Shown: positions 1 through 7,511 of the stretch, piece by piece
Layout: each line of letters opens with the position of its first letter
Numbering within the stretch: position 1 is the stretch's first letter
DNA from: Streptomyces mayonensis
Lineage (GTDB): Bacteria > Actinomycetota > Actinomycetes > Streptomycetales > Streptomycetaceae
Assembly (NCBI RefSeq): GCF_018982965.1
Contig: NZ_JACBYP010000016.1
Coordinates: 38,543-102,542, forward strand
Reading direction: 5' to 3'
DNA length: 64,000 nt
The notes under the pieces: generated by a model
Told to the model about the DNA's origin: nothing
What the model saw: only the letters and a program-made list of their open reading frames with translations
Databases searched by the model: none
Made by a program: the position numbers and the translations under genes

Positions 1-1
1 C

Positions 2-1060
2 GAGCAGCCCCTGATCGAGCAGGCCTTCCAGCAGATCCTCCAGCAGGCCTCGGACGGCTCCCGGGCCTCGGACGGCTCCCGGGCCCCTCACGGCCACCGG
101 CCCTCCCACGATGACCACCCCTCCCACGGTCACGACGCGATCCGCTGCCTCGACGTCTTCCTCAACGAGGACACCGCCCCCATCGCCGCGGGCCACGAGA
201 TCGTCTCCACCTCGGTCAACGCCGACCTCGGCGCGGCGGTCCTGGAGATCCTCGCGGCCGGCGGCACCCGGATGGTGGCCCAGCGCTCCACCGGCTTCAA
301 CAACATCGACCTCGGGACGGCCGAGCGGCTCGGCATGACCGTCGCGCGGGTGTCGTCCTACTCGCCGTACTCGGTGGCCGAGTTCGCCTGGGCCCTCGCC
401 CTGGCCGTCAACCGCCGGATCGTGCGCGCCTCCCACCGCACCCGCGACTTCGACTTCCGGCTCCATGGCCTGATGGGCCGCGACCTGCACGGCCGCACCG
501 CCGGCATCCTGGGCACGGGCAGGATCGGCGAGGCCTTCGCCCGGATCGCCCACGGCTTCGGCATGCGGCTGCTCGGCTGGGACGTCGCCGAGAACCCGGC
601 CTGCGCGGAACTCGGCATGCGCTACGTCCCGAAAGACGAGCTGCTCGCCCGGTCCGACCTGATCACCCTGCACGTCCCGCTGATGGCCGAGACCCGGCAC
701 CTGATCGACGCGGCCGCCCTGAAGTCGATGCGGGACGACGCCATCCTGGTCAACTCCAGCCGCGGCGGCCTGATCGACACCGCCGCGCTCGTCGGCGAAC
801 TGCGCGCCGGCCGCTTCACCGGCGTCGGCCTGGACGTCTACGAGGCGGAGGCGGGCCTGTTCTTCCTCGACAAGTCCCTCGAACCCGTCGAGGACGACAC
901 CCTGGCCCGCCTCGTGACCTTCCCGAACGTCCTGGTCACCTCGCACCAGGCGTACTACACCGAGGACGCCGTCGGCCAGATCGTCGACGCCACGGCCCGC
1001 AACGTCCTCGACTACCGCGAGGGCCGCCGCTCGCAGAACGTGCTGGTGCCGCGCGGCTGA
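2..1060 (+). CDS. D-2-hydroxyacid dehydrogenase (D-lactate dehydrogenase family), 5' end outside window
   Basis: NAD-dependent reduction of 2-keto acids to D-2-hydroxy acids, in the cytoplasm. The frame is open from base 2, so the start and roughly 10-15 residues lie off the left edge; 352 residues are visible. The Rossmann motif GTGRIG is present. The family's catalytic Arg (NSSRGG), Glu (DVYEAE) and His (TSHQAYY) are all there. Between the first beta unit (EQPLIEQAF) and RCLDVFL lies a low-complexity stretch rich in Ser, His, Asp and Gly, which includes ASDGSR twice; relatives have only a few residues there. The 3' end overlaps the convergent trpEG gene by 49 nt. A downstream ATG at 272 would drop conserved sequence and is not the start. 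Confidence 0.9.
   Translation, partial: EQPLIEQAFQQILQQASDGSRASDGSRAPHGHRPSHDDHPSHGHDAIRCLDVFLNEDTAPIAAGHEIVSTSVNADLGAAVLEILAAGGTRMVAQRSTGFNNIDLGTAERLGMTVARVSSYSPYSVAEFAWALALAVNRRIVRASHRTRDFDFRLHGLMGRDLHGRTAGILGTGRIGEAFARIAHGFGMRLLGWDVAENPACAELGMRYVPKDELLARSDLITLHVPLMAETRHLIDAAALKSMRDDAILVNSSRGGLIDTAALVGELRAGRFTGVGLDVYEAEAGLFFLDKSLEPVEDDTLARLVTFPNVLVTSHQAYYTEDAVGQIVDATARNVLDYREGRRSQNVLVPRG
47..82 (+). repeat. 18-bp tandem duplication inside the dehydrogenase gene
   Basis: Two exact 18-bp units (47-64 and 65-82) encode Ala-Ser-Asp-Gly-Ser-Arg twice, in frame. They form part of the unusual N-terminal insertion. Confidence 0.85.
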
Positions 1061-2913
1061 CCGGCCAGCTCCCGTACGATCCCGACGCCGTTCAGCGTCA
1101 GCACGGACTCGGGGTGGAACTGGACCCCCGCGAAGCCCCCGCCCCGCAGCGCGTGCACCTCGCCGTCCGCCGAGCGGCTCACCTCGATGCCGTGCGCGGC
1201 CAGCTCGGCGGCCGTCTCGTCGTCGCACCGCGCGGTGAAGCTGCTGTAGAAGCCGACCGTCTCGCCCCGCCCGAACAGGTCGATCTCCGTCTGCGCCCCC
1301 TGGTACGGCACCGCCTTGCGGACCAGGTCGAGCCCCAGTTCCGCCGCGATCAGCTCGTGCCCGAGGCAGACCCCGAGGACGCCGTGCCGGTGCTCCCGGA
1401 GCAGATCGGCGGTCAGGGTGCGCAGGAAGCGCATCCTGGGGTCGGCCGTGTCGAGGGGGTCCCCGGGGCCGGGGCCCAGCACCACCGGCCCCTCGTGGGC
1501 GAGCACCGCCTCGCGCAGCCCCGGCTCGTCGTGGCGCCGTACGCTCACCGTGAGCCCCGAGGAACGCAGCAGGTGCGCGAGCATCGCCGTGAAGGTGTCC
1601 TCCGCGTCCACCACCAGGGCCTGCCCGGTGAGCGCGTCGGACGGCTCCTGCATCCGCAGCCAGAACGGGGCGAGCGAGGCACGGCGCCCGTCCAGCGCGG
1701 CCCGCACCCGGGGGTCGTCGGCCAGCCCCGGCCGTCCGGCCTCCGCCCGCGGCCGGGACGGGCGTACGCCGAGCGCCGCCAGCACCCCGGCCGCCTTGGC
1801 GTGGGTCTCCGCGACCTCGCCCGCCGGGTCCGAGCCGCGCACCAGCGTGGCGCCGACCGGCACCCGCAGCCGCCCCCGCGCGTCGATGTCGGCGGTGCGG
1901 ATCAGAATCGGGGAGTCCAGGGTCTGGGCGCCTCCGGAGTCCCGGCCGAGCAGCGCCAGCGCGCCCGCGTAGTAGCCGCGGCCCGTGGCCTCGTGCCGCT
2001 CGATCACCCGGCAGGCGTTCTGCACCGGCGACCCGGTGACCGTCGCCGCGAACATGGTCTCCCGCAGCACCTCCCGCACGTCCAGCGAGGAACGGCCGCG
2101 CAGCTCGTACTCGGTGTGCGCGAGGTGCGCCATCTCCTTCAGCCGCGGCCCGACGACCACCCCGCCCATGTCGCCGACGGTGCACATCATCTTGAGCTCC
2201 TCGTCGACCACCATCGACAGCTCCTCGATCTCCTTGCCGTCGGCGAGGAAACCCAGCAGGTCCTCGGGCGTGGGCCCGTCGGCGGGATAGCGGTACGTCC
2301 CGCTGATCGGGTTCATCACGACCGTGCCGCCGGACATGCGGACGTGCACCTCCGGGCTGGCGCCCACCAGCGTCCGGTCCCCGGTGTGCACGACGAAGGT
2401 CCAGTACGCGCCCCGCTCGCCCACCAGCAGCCGCCGGAACAGCGCCAGCGCGTCGGCGCGTCCGAACCCGTCGATCCGGCCCTCGTACGTCCGCCGGATC
2501 ACGAAGTTGGCGCCCTCGCCGGCCCCGATCTCCTCGTCCAGGACCCGCCCGACGATGCCCGCGTACTCCTCGTCGCCCACGTCGAAGCCGCCGCCCTCGA
2601 CCCGGACCCCGTGCGCGGGCAGGTGCGCCAGCACCTCGGCGAGCGGCACGTCGTACCGCTCCTCGGGGACCAGCGCGAGCAGCGGCGTGCCGTCGTCGCG
2701 GACGTCGAAGCCGCGCTCGCGGATCTGCCGGAAGGGCGCGAGCGCCAGCCCGTCGTCGGGCAGGTCGGCGAGCGAGCCGTACTCCGCCACCGGGCCGAGC
2801 AGCAGTTCCACGGTGTCGTGGTCGCGCCCCGGGGTGCGGCGGCGGAGCAGGGCGAAGGGGCGGGGATCGGCCAGGAGGCCGGAGAGCGGTGTCAGCGGTG
2901 GCAGGGATGTCAT
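1012..2913 (-). CDS. trpEG: Fused anthranilate synthase (TrpE-TrpG)
   Basis: Converts chorismate plus glutamine to anthranilate, the first step of tryptophan and some phenazine-type pathways. The protein is 633 aa. The N-terminal ~430 residues are a chorismate-utilising TrpE domain (GTYRYPADG, MCTVGDMGG, VQNACRVIE). The C-terminal ~190 residues are a class I glutamine amidotransferase with nucleophile Cys near 516 in GVCLGHE and His/Glu near 600-602 in QFHPES. I chose the ATG at 2913 (protein begins MTSLPPL) because the longer open frame upstream runs back through the leader peptide and terminator. Expression is probably set by the trpL attenuator just upstream. The fused architecture is common in actinomycetes. 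Confidence 0.93.
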   Translation of the reverse strand: MTSLPPLTPLSGLLADPRPFALLRRRTPGRDHDTVELLLGPVAEYGSLADLPDDGLALAPFRQIRERGFDVRDDGTPLLALVPEERYDVPLAEVLAHLPAHGVRVEGGGFDVGDEEYAGIVGRVLDEEIGAGEGANFVIRRTYEGRIDGFGRADALALFRRLLVGERGAYWTFVVHTGDRTLVGASPEVHVRMSGGTVVMNPISGTYRYPADGPTPEDLLGFLADGKEIEELSMVVDEELKMMCTVGDMGGVVVGPRLKEMAHLAHTEYELRGRSSLDVREVLRETMFAATVTGSPVQNACRVIERHEATGRGYYAGALALLGRDSGGAQTLDSPILIRTADIDARGRLRVPVGATLVRGSDPAGEVAETHAKAAGVLAALGVRPSRPRAEAGRPGLADDPRVRAALDGRRASLAPFWLRMQEPSDALTGQALVVDAEDTFTAMLAHLLRSSGLTVSVRRHDEPGLREAVLAHEGPVVLGPGPGDPLDTADPRMRFLRTLTADLLREHRHGVLGVCLGHELIAAELGLDLVRKAVPYQGAQTEIDLFGRGETVGFYSSFTARCDDETAAELAAHGIEVSRSADGEVHALRGGGFAGVQFHPESVLTLNGVGIVRELAGQPRGTSTFCERRPSR

Positions 2914-2965
2914 CGGGGGCGTCCTTCTCGGTTCGTCGGAGAGGAACGGACCCGGCCACACATGC

Positions 2966-2992
2966 CGAAGGCCGCCCCTCGGGCGGCCTTCG
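2966..2992 (-). terminator. trp attenuator hairpin
   Basis: A perfect 12-bp stem (CGAAGGCCGCCC pairing with GGGCGGCCTTCG) with a 3-nt loop lies between the Trp-rich leader ORF and trpEG. This is where a transcription attenuator belongs. There is no long U tract, as is usual in Streptomyces. Confidence 0.8.
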
Positions 2993-3014
2993 CGAAGTCT
3001 TCTCGTACGCGCAG

Positions 3015-3071
3015 TCAGCGGGCCGCCGGATGAGCGGTCCACCACCAGTTCTGGATCGAGTGCGCGAACAT
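3015..3071 (-). CDS. trpL: trp leader peptide, 18 aa with three consecutive Trp codons
   Basis: ATG at 3071 to TGA at 3015 encodes an 18-residue peptide, MFAHSIQNWWWTAHPAAR, on the minus strand upstream of trpEG. Three consecutive TGG codons (residues 9-11) form the sensing element: ribosome stalling at low charged tRNA-Trp should favour the antiterminator over the downstream hairpin. A TACGCT -10 box lies 7 nt before the ATG and no Shine-Dalgarno is seen, so the leader is probably leaderless. Trp attenuators of this kind are established for Streptomyces anthranilate synthase genes. Confidence 0.88.
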   Translation of the reverse strand: MFAHSIQNWWWTAHPAAR

Positions 3072-3078
3072 GGCAGGC

Positions 3079-3084
3079 AGCGTA
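3079..3084 (-). promoter_or_regulatory. -10 box of the trpL-trpEG transcript
   Basis: TACGCT on the minus strand, separated by 7 nt from the trpL ATG, matches the TAnnnT consensus at leaderless spacing. Confidence 0.55.
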
Positions 3085-3132
3085 CCCCACCGCCGCCGCT
3101 CCCGGAGCCGACGGCTCGTCCCGTCCCCCGGG

Positions 3133-3216
3133 CCCGTCTCGTCCCCCGGCCCGTCTCGTCTCTCCGGACCTGTCTCGTTTCCCTGGGCCGTCTCGTTGTC
3201 TCCGGGCCCGTCTCAT
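3133..3216. repeat. Degenerate ~18-bp tandem repeat with GTCTCGT core
   Basis: Five GTCTCGT-type cores (starting at 3136, 3153, 3172, 3190 and 3210; the last is GTCTCAT) are spaced 17-20 bp apart inside C/G-rich flanks. They lie in the shared upstream region of trpL and aroH. The rest of 2914-3266 holds only trpL, its hairpin and the promoters. Confidence 0.7.
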
Positions 3217-3253
3217 TCTCTGGGCGTGGCCATGGGCCCCTGTCCCGACCCCG

Positions 3254-3259
3254 TAGTCT
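3254..3259 (+). promoter_or_regulatory. -10 box of aroH (leaderless)
   Basis: TAGTCT followed by 7 nt and then the GTG at 3267; no Shine-Dalgarno is present. Confidence 0.6.
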
Positions 3260-3266
3260 TGAGCAG

Positions 3267-4622
3267 GTGACCGTGAACGCTGATTCTCAAAGCGTCGCCG
3301 CTCAGGCGACATGGCGAAACCTGCCCGCGGCGCAGCAGCCCGAGTACCCGGATGCCGAGGCTCTGCGCGATGTGATCGCCGAGCTCGAAACGTATCCCCC
3401 GCTGGTCTTCGCCGGCGAGTGCGACCAGCTGCGTGCCCGGATGGCGGCCGTCGCCAAGGGAGAGGCGTTCCTGCTCCAGGGCGGCGACTGCGCCGAGTCG
3501 TTCGACGGGGTGTCGGCCGAACACATCAGGGCGAAGCTCAAGACGCTGCTGCAGATGGGTGCCGTCCTCACCTACGCCGCGTCCGTGCCCGTGGTGAAGG
3601 TCGGCCGGATCGCCGGCCAGTACTCCAAGCCGCGCTCCAAGCCGACCGAGACCCGCGACGGCGTGACCCTGCCGACCTACCGCGGCGACTCGGTCAACGG
3701 CTTCGACTTCACCGAGGCGGCCCGCGTCCCGGACCCCGAGCGGCTCAAGCGGATGTACCACGCGTCGGCGTCCACGCTGAACCTGGTGCGCGCCTTCACC
3801 ACCGGCGGCTACGCCGACCTGCGCCAGGTGCACGCCTGGAACCAGGACTTCGTGAAGTCCTCCCCGTCCGGCCAGCGTTACGAGCAGCTGGCCCGGGAGA
3901 TCGACAACGCGCTGAACTTCATGCGGGCCTGCGGCACCGACCCGGAGGAGTTCAAGACCGTCGAGTTCTTCTCCTCGCACGAGGCGCTGCTGATGGACTA
4001 CGAGTCGGCGCTCACCCGCGTCGACTCCCGCACCGGGCAGCTGTACGACGTCTCCGGGCACATGGTGTGGATCGGCGAGCGCACCCGGCAGCTGGACCAC
4101 GCGCACATCGAGTTCGCCTCGAAGATCCGCAACCCGGTCGGCATCAAGCTCGGCCCGAACACCACGGCCGAGGAGGCGCTGCAGTACATCGAGCGCCTGG
4201 ACCCCGAGCGCGAGCCCGGCCGGCTGACCTTCATCGTCCGGATGGGCGCGGACAAGATCCGCGACCGGCTCCCCGAGCTGGTGGAGAAGGTCACCGCGTC
4301 CGGCGCGACCGTCGCCTGGATCACCGACCCGATGCACGGCAACACCTACGAGGCGGCCTCCGGCCACAAGACCCGCCGTTTCGACGACGTGCTCGACGAG
4401 GTCAAGGGCTTCTTCGAGGTGCACAAGGCGCTGGGCACCCACCCGGGCGGCATCCACGTGGAGCTGACCGGTGACGACGTCACCGAGTGCGTGGGCGGCG
4501 GCGACGAGATCTTCGTCGACGACCTGCACCAGCGCTACGAGACGGCCTGCGACCCGCGGCTCAACCGCAGCCAGTCGCTCGACCTGGCGTTCCTGGTGGC
4601 GGAGATGTACCGGGACCAGTGA
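3267..4622 (+). CDS. aroH: Class II 3-deoxy-7-phosphoheptulonate (DAHP) synthase
   Basis: Condenses phosphoenolpyruvate and erythrose-4-phosphate, the committed first step of the shikimate pathway. The protein is 451 aa, the usual class II (plant/actinobacterial) length. Recognisable segments include the metal-binding Cys in GGDCAESF, the KVGRIAGQY and KPRSKPTE signatures, WITDPMHGN and GGIHVELTGDDVTEC. I chose GTG at 3267 because a TAGTCT -10 sits 7 nt upstream and because the longer open frame upstream runs through repeats and the trpL region. It is divergent from trpEG, so shikimate entry and the tryptophan branch share one intergenic control region. A hairpin follows the stop. Confidence 0.95.
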   Translation: MTVNADSQSVAAQATWRNLPAAQQPEYPDAEALRDVIAELETYPPLVFAGECDQLRARMAAVAKGEAFLLQGGDCAESFDGVSAEHIRAKLKTLLQMGAVLTYAASVPVVKVGRIAGQYSKPRSKPTETRDGVTLPTYRGDSVNGFDFTEAARVPDPERLKRMYHASASTLNLVRAFTTGGYADLRQVHAWNQDFVKSSPSGQRYEQLAREIDNALNFMRACGTDPEEFKTVEFFSSHEALLMDYESALTRVDSRTGQLYDVSGHMVWIGERTRQLDHAHIEFASKIRNPVGIKLGPNTTAEEALQYIERLDPEREPGRLTFIVRMGADKIRDRLPELVEKVTASGATVAWITDPMHGNTYEAASGHKTRRFDDVLDEVKGFFEVHKALGTHPGGIHVELTGDDVTECVGGGDEIFVDDLHQRYETACDPRLNRSQSLDLAFLVAEMYRDQ

Positions 4623-4661
4623 CGGTCCGCCCCGGCGGGGCACGGATGCGGGGCGTGAAAT

Positions 4662-4691
4662 GGGGCGCGGGTCACATGGGATCCGCGCCCC
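4662..4691 (+). terminator. Terminator after aroH
   Basis: Perfect 9-bp stem GGGGCGCGG / CCGCGCCCC with a 12-nt loop, followed by a short T-containing stretch (cactttt). Confidence 0.65.
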
Positions 4692-4720
4692 CTCCACTTT
4701 TGCCGGACTTGCGCGATGGG

Positions 4721-4739
4721 TAAGGTTAGGTTTGCCTCA
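4721..4739 (+). promoter_or_regulatory. Iron box (DmdR/IdeR operator) upstream of bfd
   Basis: TAAGGTTAGGTTTGCCTCA matches the 19-bp consensus TTAGGTTAGGCTAACCTAA at 14 positions. The TAAGGT part could also serve as a -10 box, so iron-loaded repressor would block the promoter of the downstream bfd gene. Confidence 0.7.
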
Positions 4740-4824
4740 CCGATCAGTCGGATCCTCGGGACCAGCCGGACCCTCCGGTCGTCGGTACGGCACGACCCTG
4801 TACCCCGTCCGGGAGGTGAACCGC

Positions 4825-5049
4825 GTGTTCGTCTGCAGCTGCTTCGGTGTCACCGAGGAACAGGTGAGGAGCCACGCGGACGCCGGTGCGTGCACGCCCC
4901 GGCAGATCGCCTCCGCCTGCAAGGCCGGCACCGACTGCGGCGGCTGCGTACGCCGCATCCAGGCGCTGCTCGGCCGTGGCGCGTGCCCCCGCCGGCAGCT
5001 GGCCGACCAGGGCGCACCGGTCCTCGCGGAGCTTCCCGAGGCGGCTTGA
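4825..5049 (+). CDS. bfd: Bacterioferritin-associated ferredoxin, (2Fe-2S)
   Basis: Small [2Fe-2S] protein (74 aa) that delivers electrons to bacterioferritin for reductive iron release. The four cluster cysteines sit at 4, 6, 38 and 41 (VCSC and DCGGC), the spacing known for Bfd. GTG at 4825 is preferred because GGGAGG lies 8 nt upstream; an in-frame GTG at 4816 would overlap that site. An iron box about 90 nt upstream predicts expression under low iron. It converges on bfr with only 18 nt between stops. Confidence 0.92.
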   Translation: MFVCSCFGVTEEQVRSHADAGACTPRQIASACKAGTDCGGCVRRIQALLGRGACPRRQLADQGAPVLAELPEAA

Positions 5050-5067
5050 GGCCCGGCATGCTCGTGT

Positions 5068-5571
5068 CTAGAGCGATCCCGGTCCCGAGGGGTCCGGCTG
5101 GACCTGCTCGATGACCGTCGACAGGTAGAGCGATTCGCCCAGTTTCTCGATCAGGTCGAGCTGGGTCTCCAGGTAGTCGATGTGGTGCTCCTCGTCGGCG
5201 AGGATCGCCTCGAAGACGTTGGCCGACGTGATGTCGTGCTTGGCCCGCATCACCTCGATGCCCCGGCGCAGCCGGTCGATGGCCTCGATCTCGATCTCCC
5301 GGTCGGCCTGGAACATCTCCGTCACGCTCTGGCCCACCCGCACGTGGAAGAGCCGCTGGTAGTTCGGCAGGCCGTCCAGGAGCAGGATGCGGTCGGTGAG
5401 CACCTCGGCGTGGCGCATCTCGTCGAAGGACTCCGCGCGCGTGTACTTCGCGAGCTTGGTCCAGCCCTTGTGGTCCTGCAGCTTCGCGTGCAGGAAGTAC
5501 TGGTTGATCGCCGTGAGCTCGGCGGTCAGCTGCTCATTCAGGAACTCGATGACCTCGGGGTCGCCCTGCAT
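5068..5571 (-). CDS. bfr: Bacterioferritin
   Basis: Haem-containing 24-mer iron-storage protein, 167 aa. Ferroxidase ligands are visible: Glu18, Glu51, His54, a Glu in EIEIEAIDR, and EEHH in the fourth helix. Met52, the haem ligand that separates bacterioferritin from non-haem ferritin, is present. The ATG is preceded by AAGGAG. It is paired tail to tail with bfd, its reductase partner. Confidence 0.95.
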   Translation of the reverse strand: MQGDPEVIEFLNEQLTAELTAINQYFLHAKLQDHKGWTKLAKYTRAESFDEMRHAEVLTDRILLLDGLPNYQRLFHVRVGQSVTEMFQADREIEIEAIDRLRRGIEVMRAKHDITSANVFEAILADEEHHIDYLETQLDLIEKLGESLYLSTVIEQVQPDPSGPGSL

Positions 5572-5792
5572 CGCTTGAGGCTCCTTCGAACGGGAACAGG
5601 CGTGTTGCGCGGCATGATTGCACCGGCACCGAAGATCGTCCAGTAAGTGTTGACTTAGTAAGTAAGCACAGGCTTAGTGAAAAATATTGCCGTTTGTCCC
5701 GTTTGCTTGGGTTCGCTCGGTTCTACTCTGATTTGCTCGAATGTAAGCGGGGTGGGTCAGGGGCGTCGGTCCGGGTCTGTCAGGATGGAGAC
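5572..5792. other. AT-rich divergent promoter region between bfr and the oxidoreductase
   Basis: 221 nt without a gene. Roughly 5640-5745 is much more AT-rich than the surroundings and contains TTGACT (5650-5655), a small palindrome ACTTAGTAAGT (5653-5663), repeated AGTAAGT words and an A/T run (5678-5687). It probably holds both divergent promoters. I see no good iron box here. Confidence 0.5.
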
Positions 5793-6440
5793 ATGGGTCA
5801 GCCGGTGGGAAACGAATCGGGGGAAGACGGTTCGGAAGGAGCGTCGAGGTTCGAGCTTCCACCGGGTCAGCGGCTTCAGCGCGGCTGGCCCGTCACGCAC
5901 TACGGACCGGTCCCCAAGTTCCGCCCCGAGCGCTGGGAGTTCCGGGTCTTCGGCGCCACCACCGACGGCGAGAAACACGGCTGGACCCACGACGAGTTCA
6001 GCGCCCTGCCGTACACCACGGTCGTCGCCGACCTGCACTGCGTCACGAAGTTCAGCATGCTCGGCGCCGAGTGGGGCGGGGTGCCGGCCGCCACGATCCT
6101 CCAGTCGGCACCGCCCGCGCCCGACGTCACCCACGTGATGGTCTGGGCCGAGTACGGCTTCAGCTCCAACCTGCGGCTGTCCGACTTCACCGCCGCGCGC
6201 ACCCTGTTCGCCACCCACAAGGACGGCGAACTGCTCACCGCCGAGCACGGCTTCCCGCTGCGGCTGATCGTCCCGCACCTGTACGCCTGGAAAGGCCCCA
6301 AGTGGGTCCGCGGCATCGAGTACATGACGGCCGACCGGCGCGGATTCTGGGAGGAGCGCGGCTACCACAACATCGGCGACCCGTGGCGCGAGCAGCGCTA
6401 CTCCTACCAGGAGGAGCCCGGGGACGGCCCCGAGCTGTGA
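5793..6440 (+). CDS. Sulfite-oxidase-like molybdopterin oxidoreductase
   Basis: 215 aa, one SUOX/YedY-type molybdopterin-binding domain. Cys83 in DLHCVTKFS matches the conserved Mo-ligating cysteine. Other conserved pieces are EYGFSSNL, GFPLRLIVPHLY and KWVRGIEYM. There is no signal peptide or haem domain, so it is likely cytoplasmic with an unknown substrate. ATG at 5793 was chosen because the open frame upstream is AT-rich promoter DNA; GGAG lies very close, so initiation may be weak or leaderless. The family assignment is firm, the reaction is not. Confidence 0.85.
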   Translation: MGQPVGNESGEDGSEGASRFELPPGQRLQRGWPVTHYGPVPKFRPERWEFRVFGATTDGEKHGWTHDEFSALPYTTVVADLHCVTKFSMLGAEWGGVPAATILQSAPPAPDVTHVMVWAEYGFSSNLRLSDFTAARTLFATHKDGELLTAEHGFPLRLIVPHLYAWKGPKWVRGIEYMTADRRGFWEERGYHNIGDPWREQRYSYQEEPGDGPEL

Positions 6441-6462
6441 CCGTCCGAAGCCGCCCGGCGGG

Positions 6463-7359
6463 TCAGCCGTCGCGCAGCTTCTTCAGCCGCTCCACGTCCG
6501 CCGCGTGCCCCTCCTTGCCGCCGGGCGTCTCGATGACCAGCGGCACGCCCTCGGTCGCCGGGTGCGTCATCAGCGCCCGGAACGGGTCCTCGCCGATGTG
6601 ACCTGCGCCGATGTTCTCGTGCCTGTCCTTGTGGGCGCCGGCCACGTCCTTGGAGTCGTTGGCGTGGATCAGCCTCAGCCGGCCCTCGCCGACGGTGTCC
6701 ACCAGCAGGTCGAGGGTCTGGTGCATGCCCGACGGCCCGGTCAGGTCGTGGCCGGCCGCGAAGACGTGACAGGTGTCCAGGCACACGCCCAGCTTCGGAT
6801 GGGCGTCCAGCGCCTCGAAGTACGGGCCGAAGTCCCAGGTCCGCGAGCACAGTGAGGCGCCCTGCCCGGCGGTCGACTCCAGCAGCAGGTACGGGTCGTC
6901 GTCGTGGGTCAGCTCGTCGAGCAGCGGCAGCATGTGCTCCCGCACCTGCTTCAGCGCCACCGACCGCTCCCGTCCGCCGGTCGCGCTGCCGGTGTGCACC
7001 ACCACGCCGAGTGCCCCGATGTCCCGGCCCCGCCGCAGCGAGTGCCGCAGCGACTCGACCGACCGCTCCACCGTCGCCGCGGTGTGCGAGCCGAAGTTGA
7101 TCAGGTACGGCGCGTGCACGTACGCCGGGATCGACCCGGCCGCGCAGGCCTGGCGGAAGGCCTCGTCCTGCTTCGGATTACCGGCCGGTGTGGCCCAGCC
7201 GCGCGGGTTGGCGACGAAGACCTGCACGGTCTCCGCCGCCAGCTCACGGGCGTAGGACAGCCCCACGGAGTGCAGGCCCCCGGCCACGGGGACGTGGCCG
7301 CCGACAGGGTTGCGGGGGCGCGCGGGCGGGCGCGGGGCAGCGGACTGTTGACTCTTCAC
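6463..7359 (-). CDS. nfo: Deoxyribonuclease IV (endonuclease IV)
   Basis: AP endonuclease of base excision repair, a TIM barrel with three Zn ions. 298 aa, close to family length. Metal-ligand motifs run in order: HAPYLINFGS, VVHTGS, LLLESTAGQG, CLDTCHVFAAGHD, HANDSKDVAGAHKDRH and VIETPGGK. The start is GTG at 7359; the first ~17 residues (Pro/Arg-rich) may be dispensable. It runs in the same direction as the kinase gene upstream, 139 nt away. Confidence 0.93.
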   Translation of the reverse strand: MKSQQSAAPRPPARPRNPVGGHVPVAGGLHSVGLSYARELAAETVQVFVANPRGWATPAGNPKQDEAFRQACAAGSIPAYVHAPYLINFGSHTAATVERSVESLRHSLRRGRDIGALGVVVHTGSATGGRERSVALKQVREHMLPLLDELTHDDDPYLLLESTAGQGASLCSRTWDFGPYFEALDAHPKLGVCLDTCHVFAAGHDLTGPSGMHQTLDLLVDTVGEGRLRLIHANDSKDVAGAHKDRHENIGAGHIGEDPFRALMTHPATEGVPLVIETPGGKEGHAADVERLKKLRDG

Positions 7360-7427
7360 CCGTTCAGGGTGTCATGTCGCGGCCCCGCGCCCGGCGCCGC
7401 GGCCGCCCACCCGACGGCGATGCGGTC

Positions 7428-7511
7428 GCTCACCCGATCGTGCTGCGGTGGCTCCCCTGCCGGTGACGCGGTGGCTCACCCGATGGTGCTGTGGTGGCTC
7501 ACCTGATGGTG
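7428..7511. repeat. Degenerate duplicate of the kinase gene 3' end
   Basis: GCTCACCCGATSGTG occurs at 7428-7442, 7474-7488 and 7497-7511 (third copy with one change). The last copy spans the kinase stop codon, so the array looks like local duplication of the gene's end. Confidence 0.5.

Noticed and set aside
272..1060. Start of the dehydrogenase at ATG 272
   Set aside because: The upstream frame encodes conserved sequence (RCLDVFLNEDTAPIAAGHE) to the window edge.
1114..3033. Long plus-strand ORF opposite trpEG (639 aa)
   Set aside because: Arg/Pro/Ala-rich composition without domains; it mirrors the codon bias of the real minus-strand gene.
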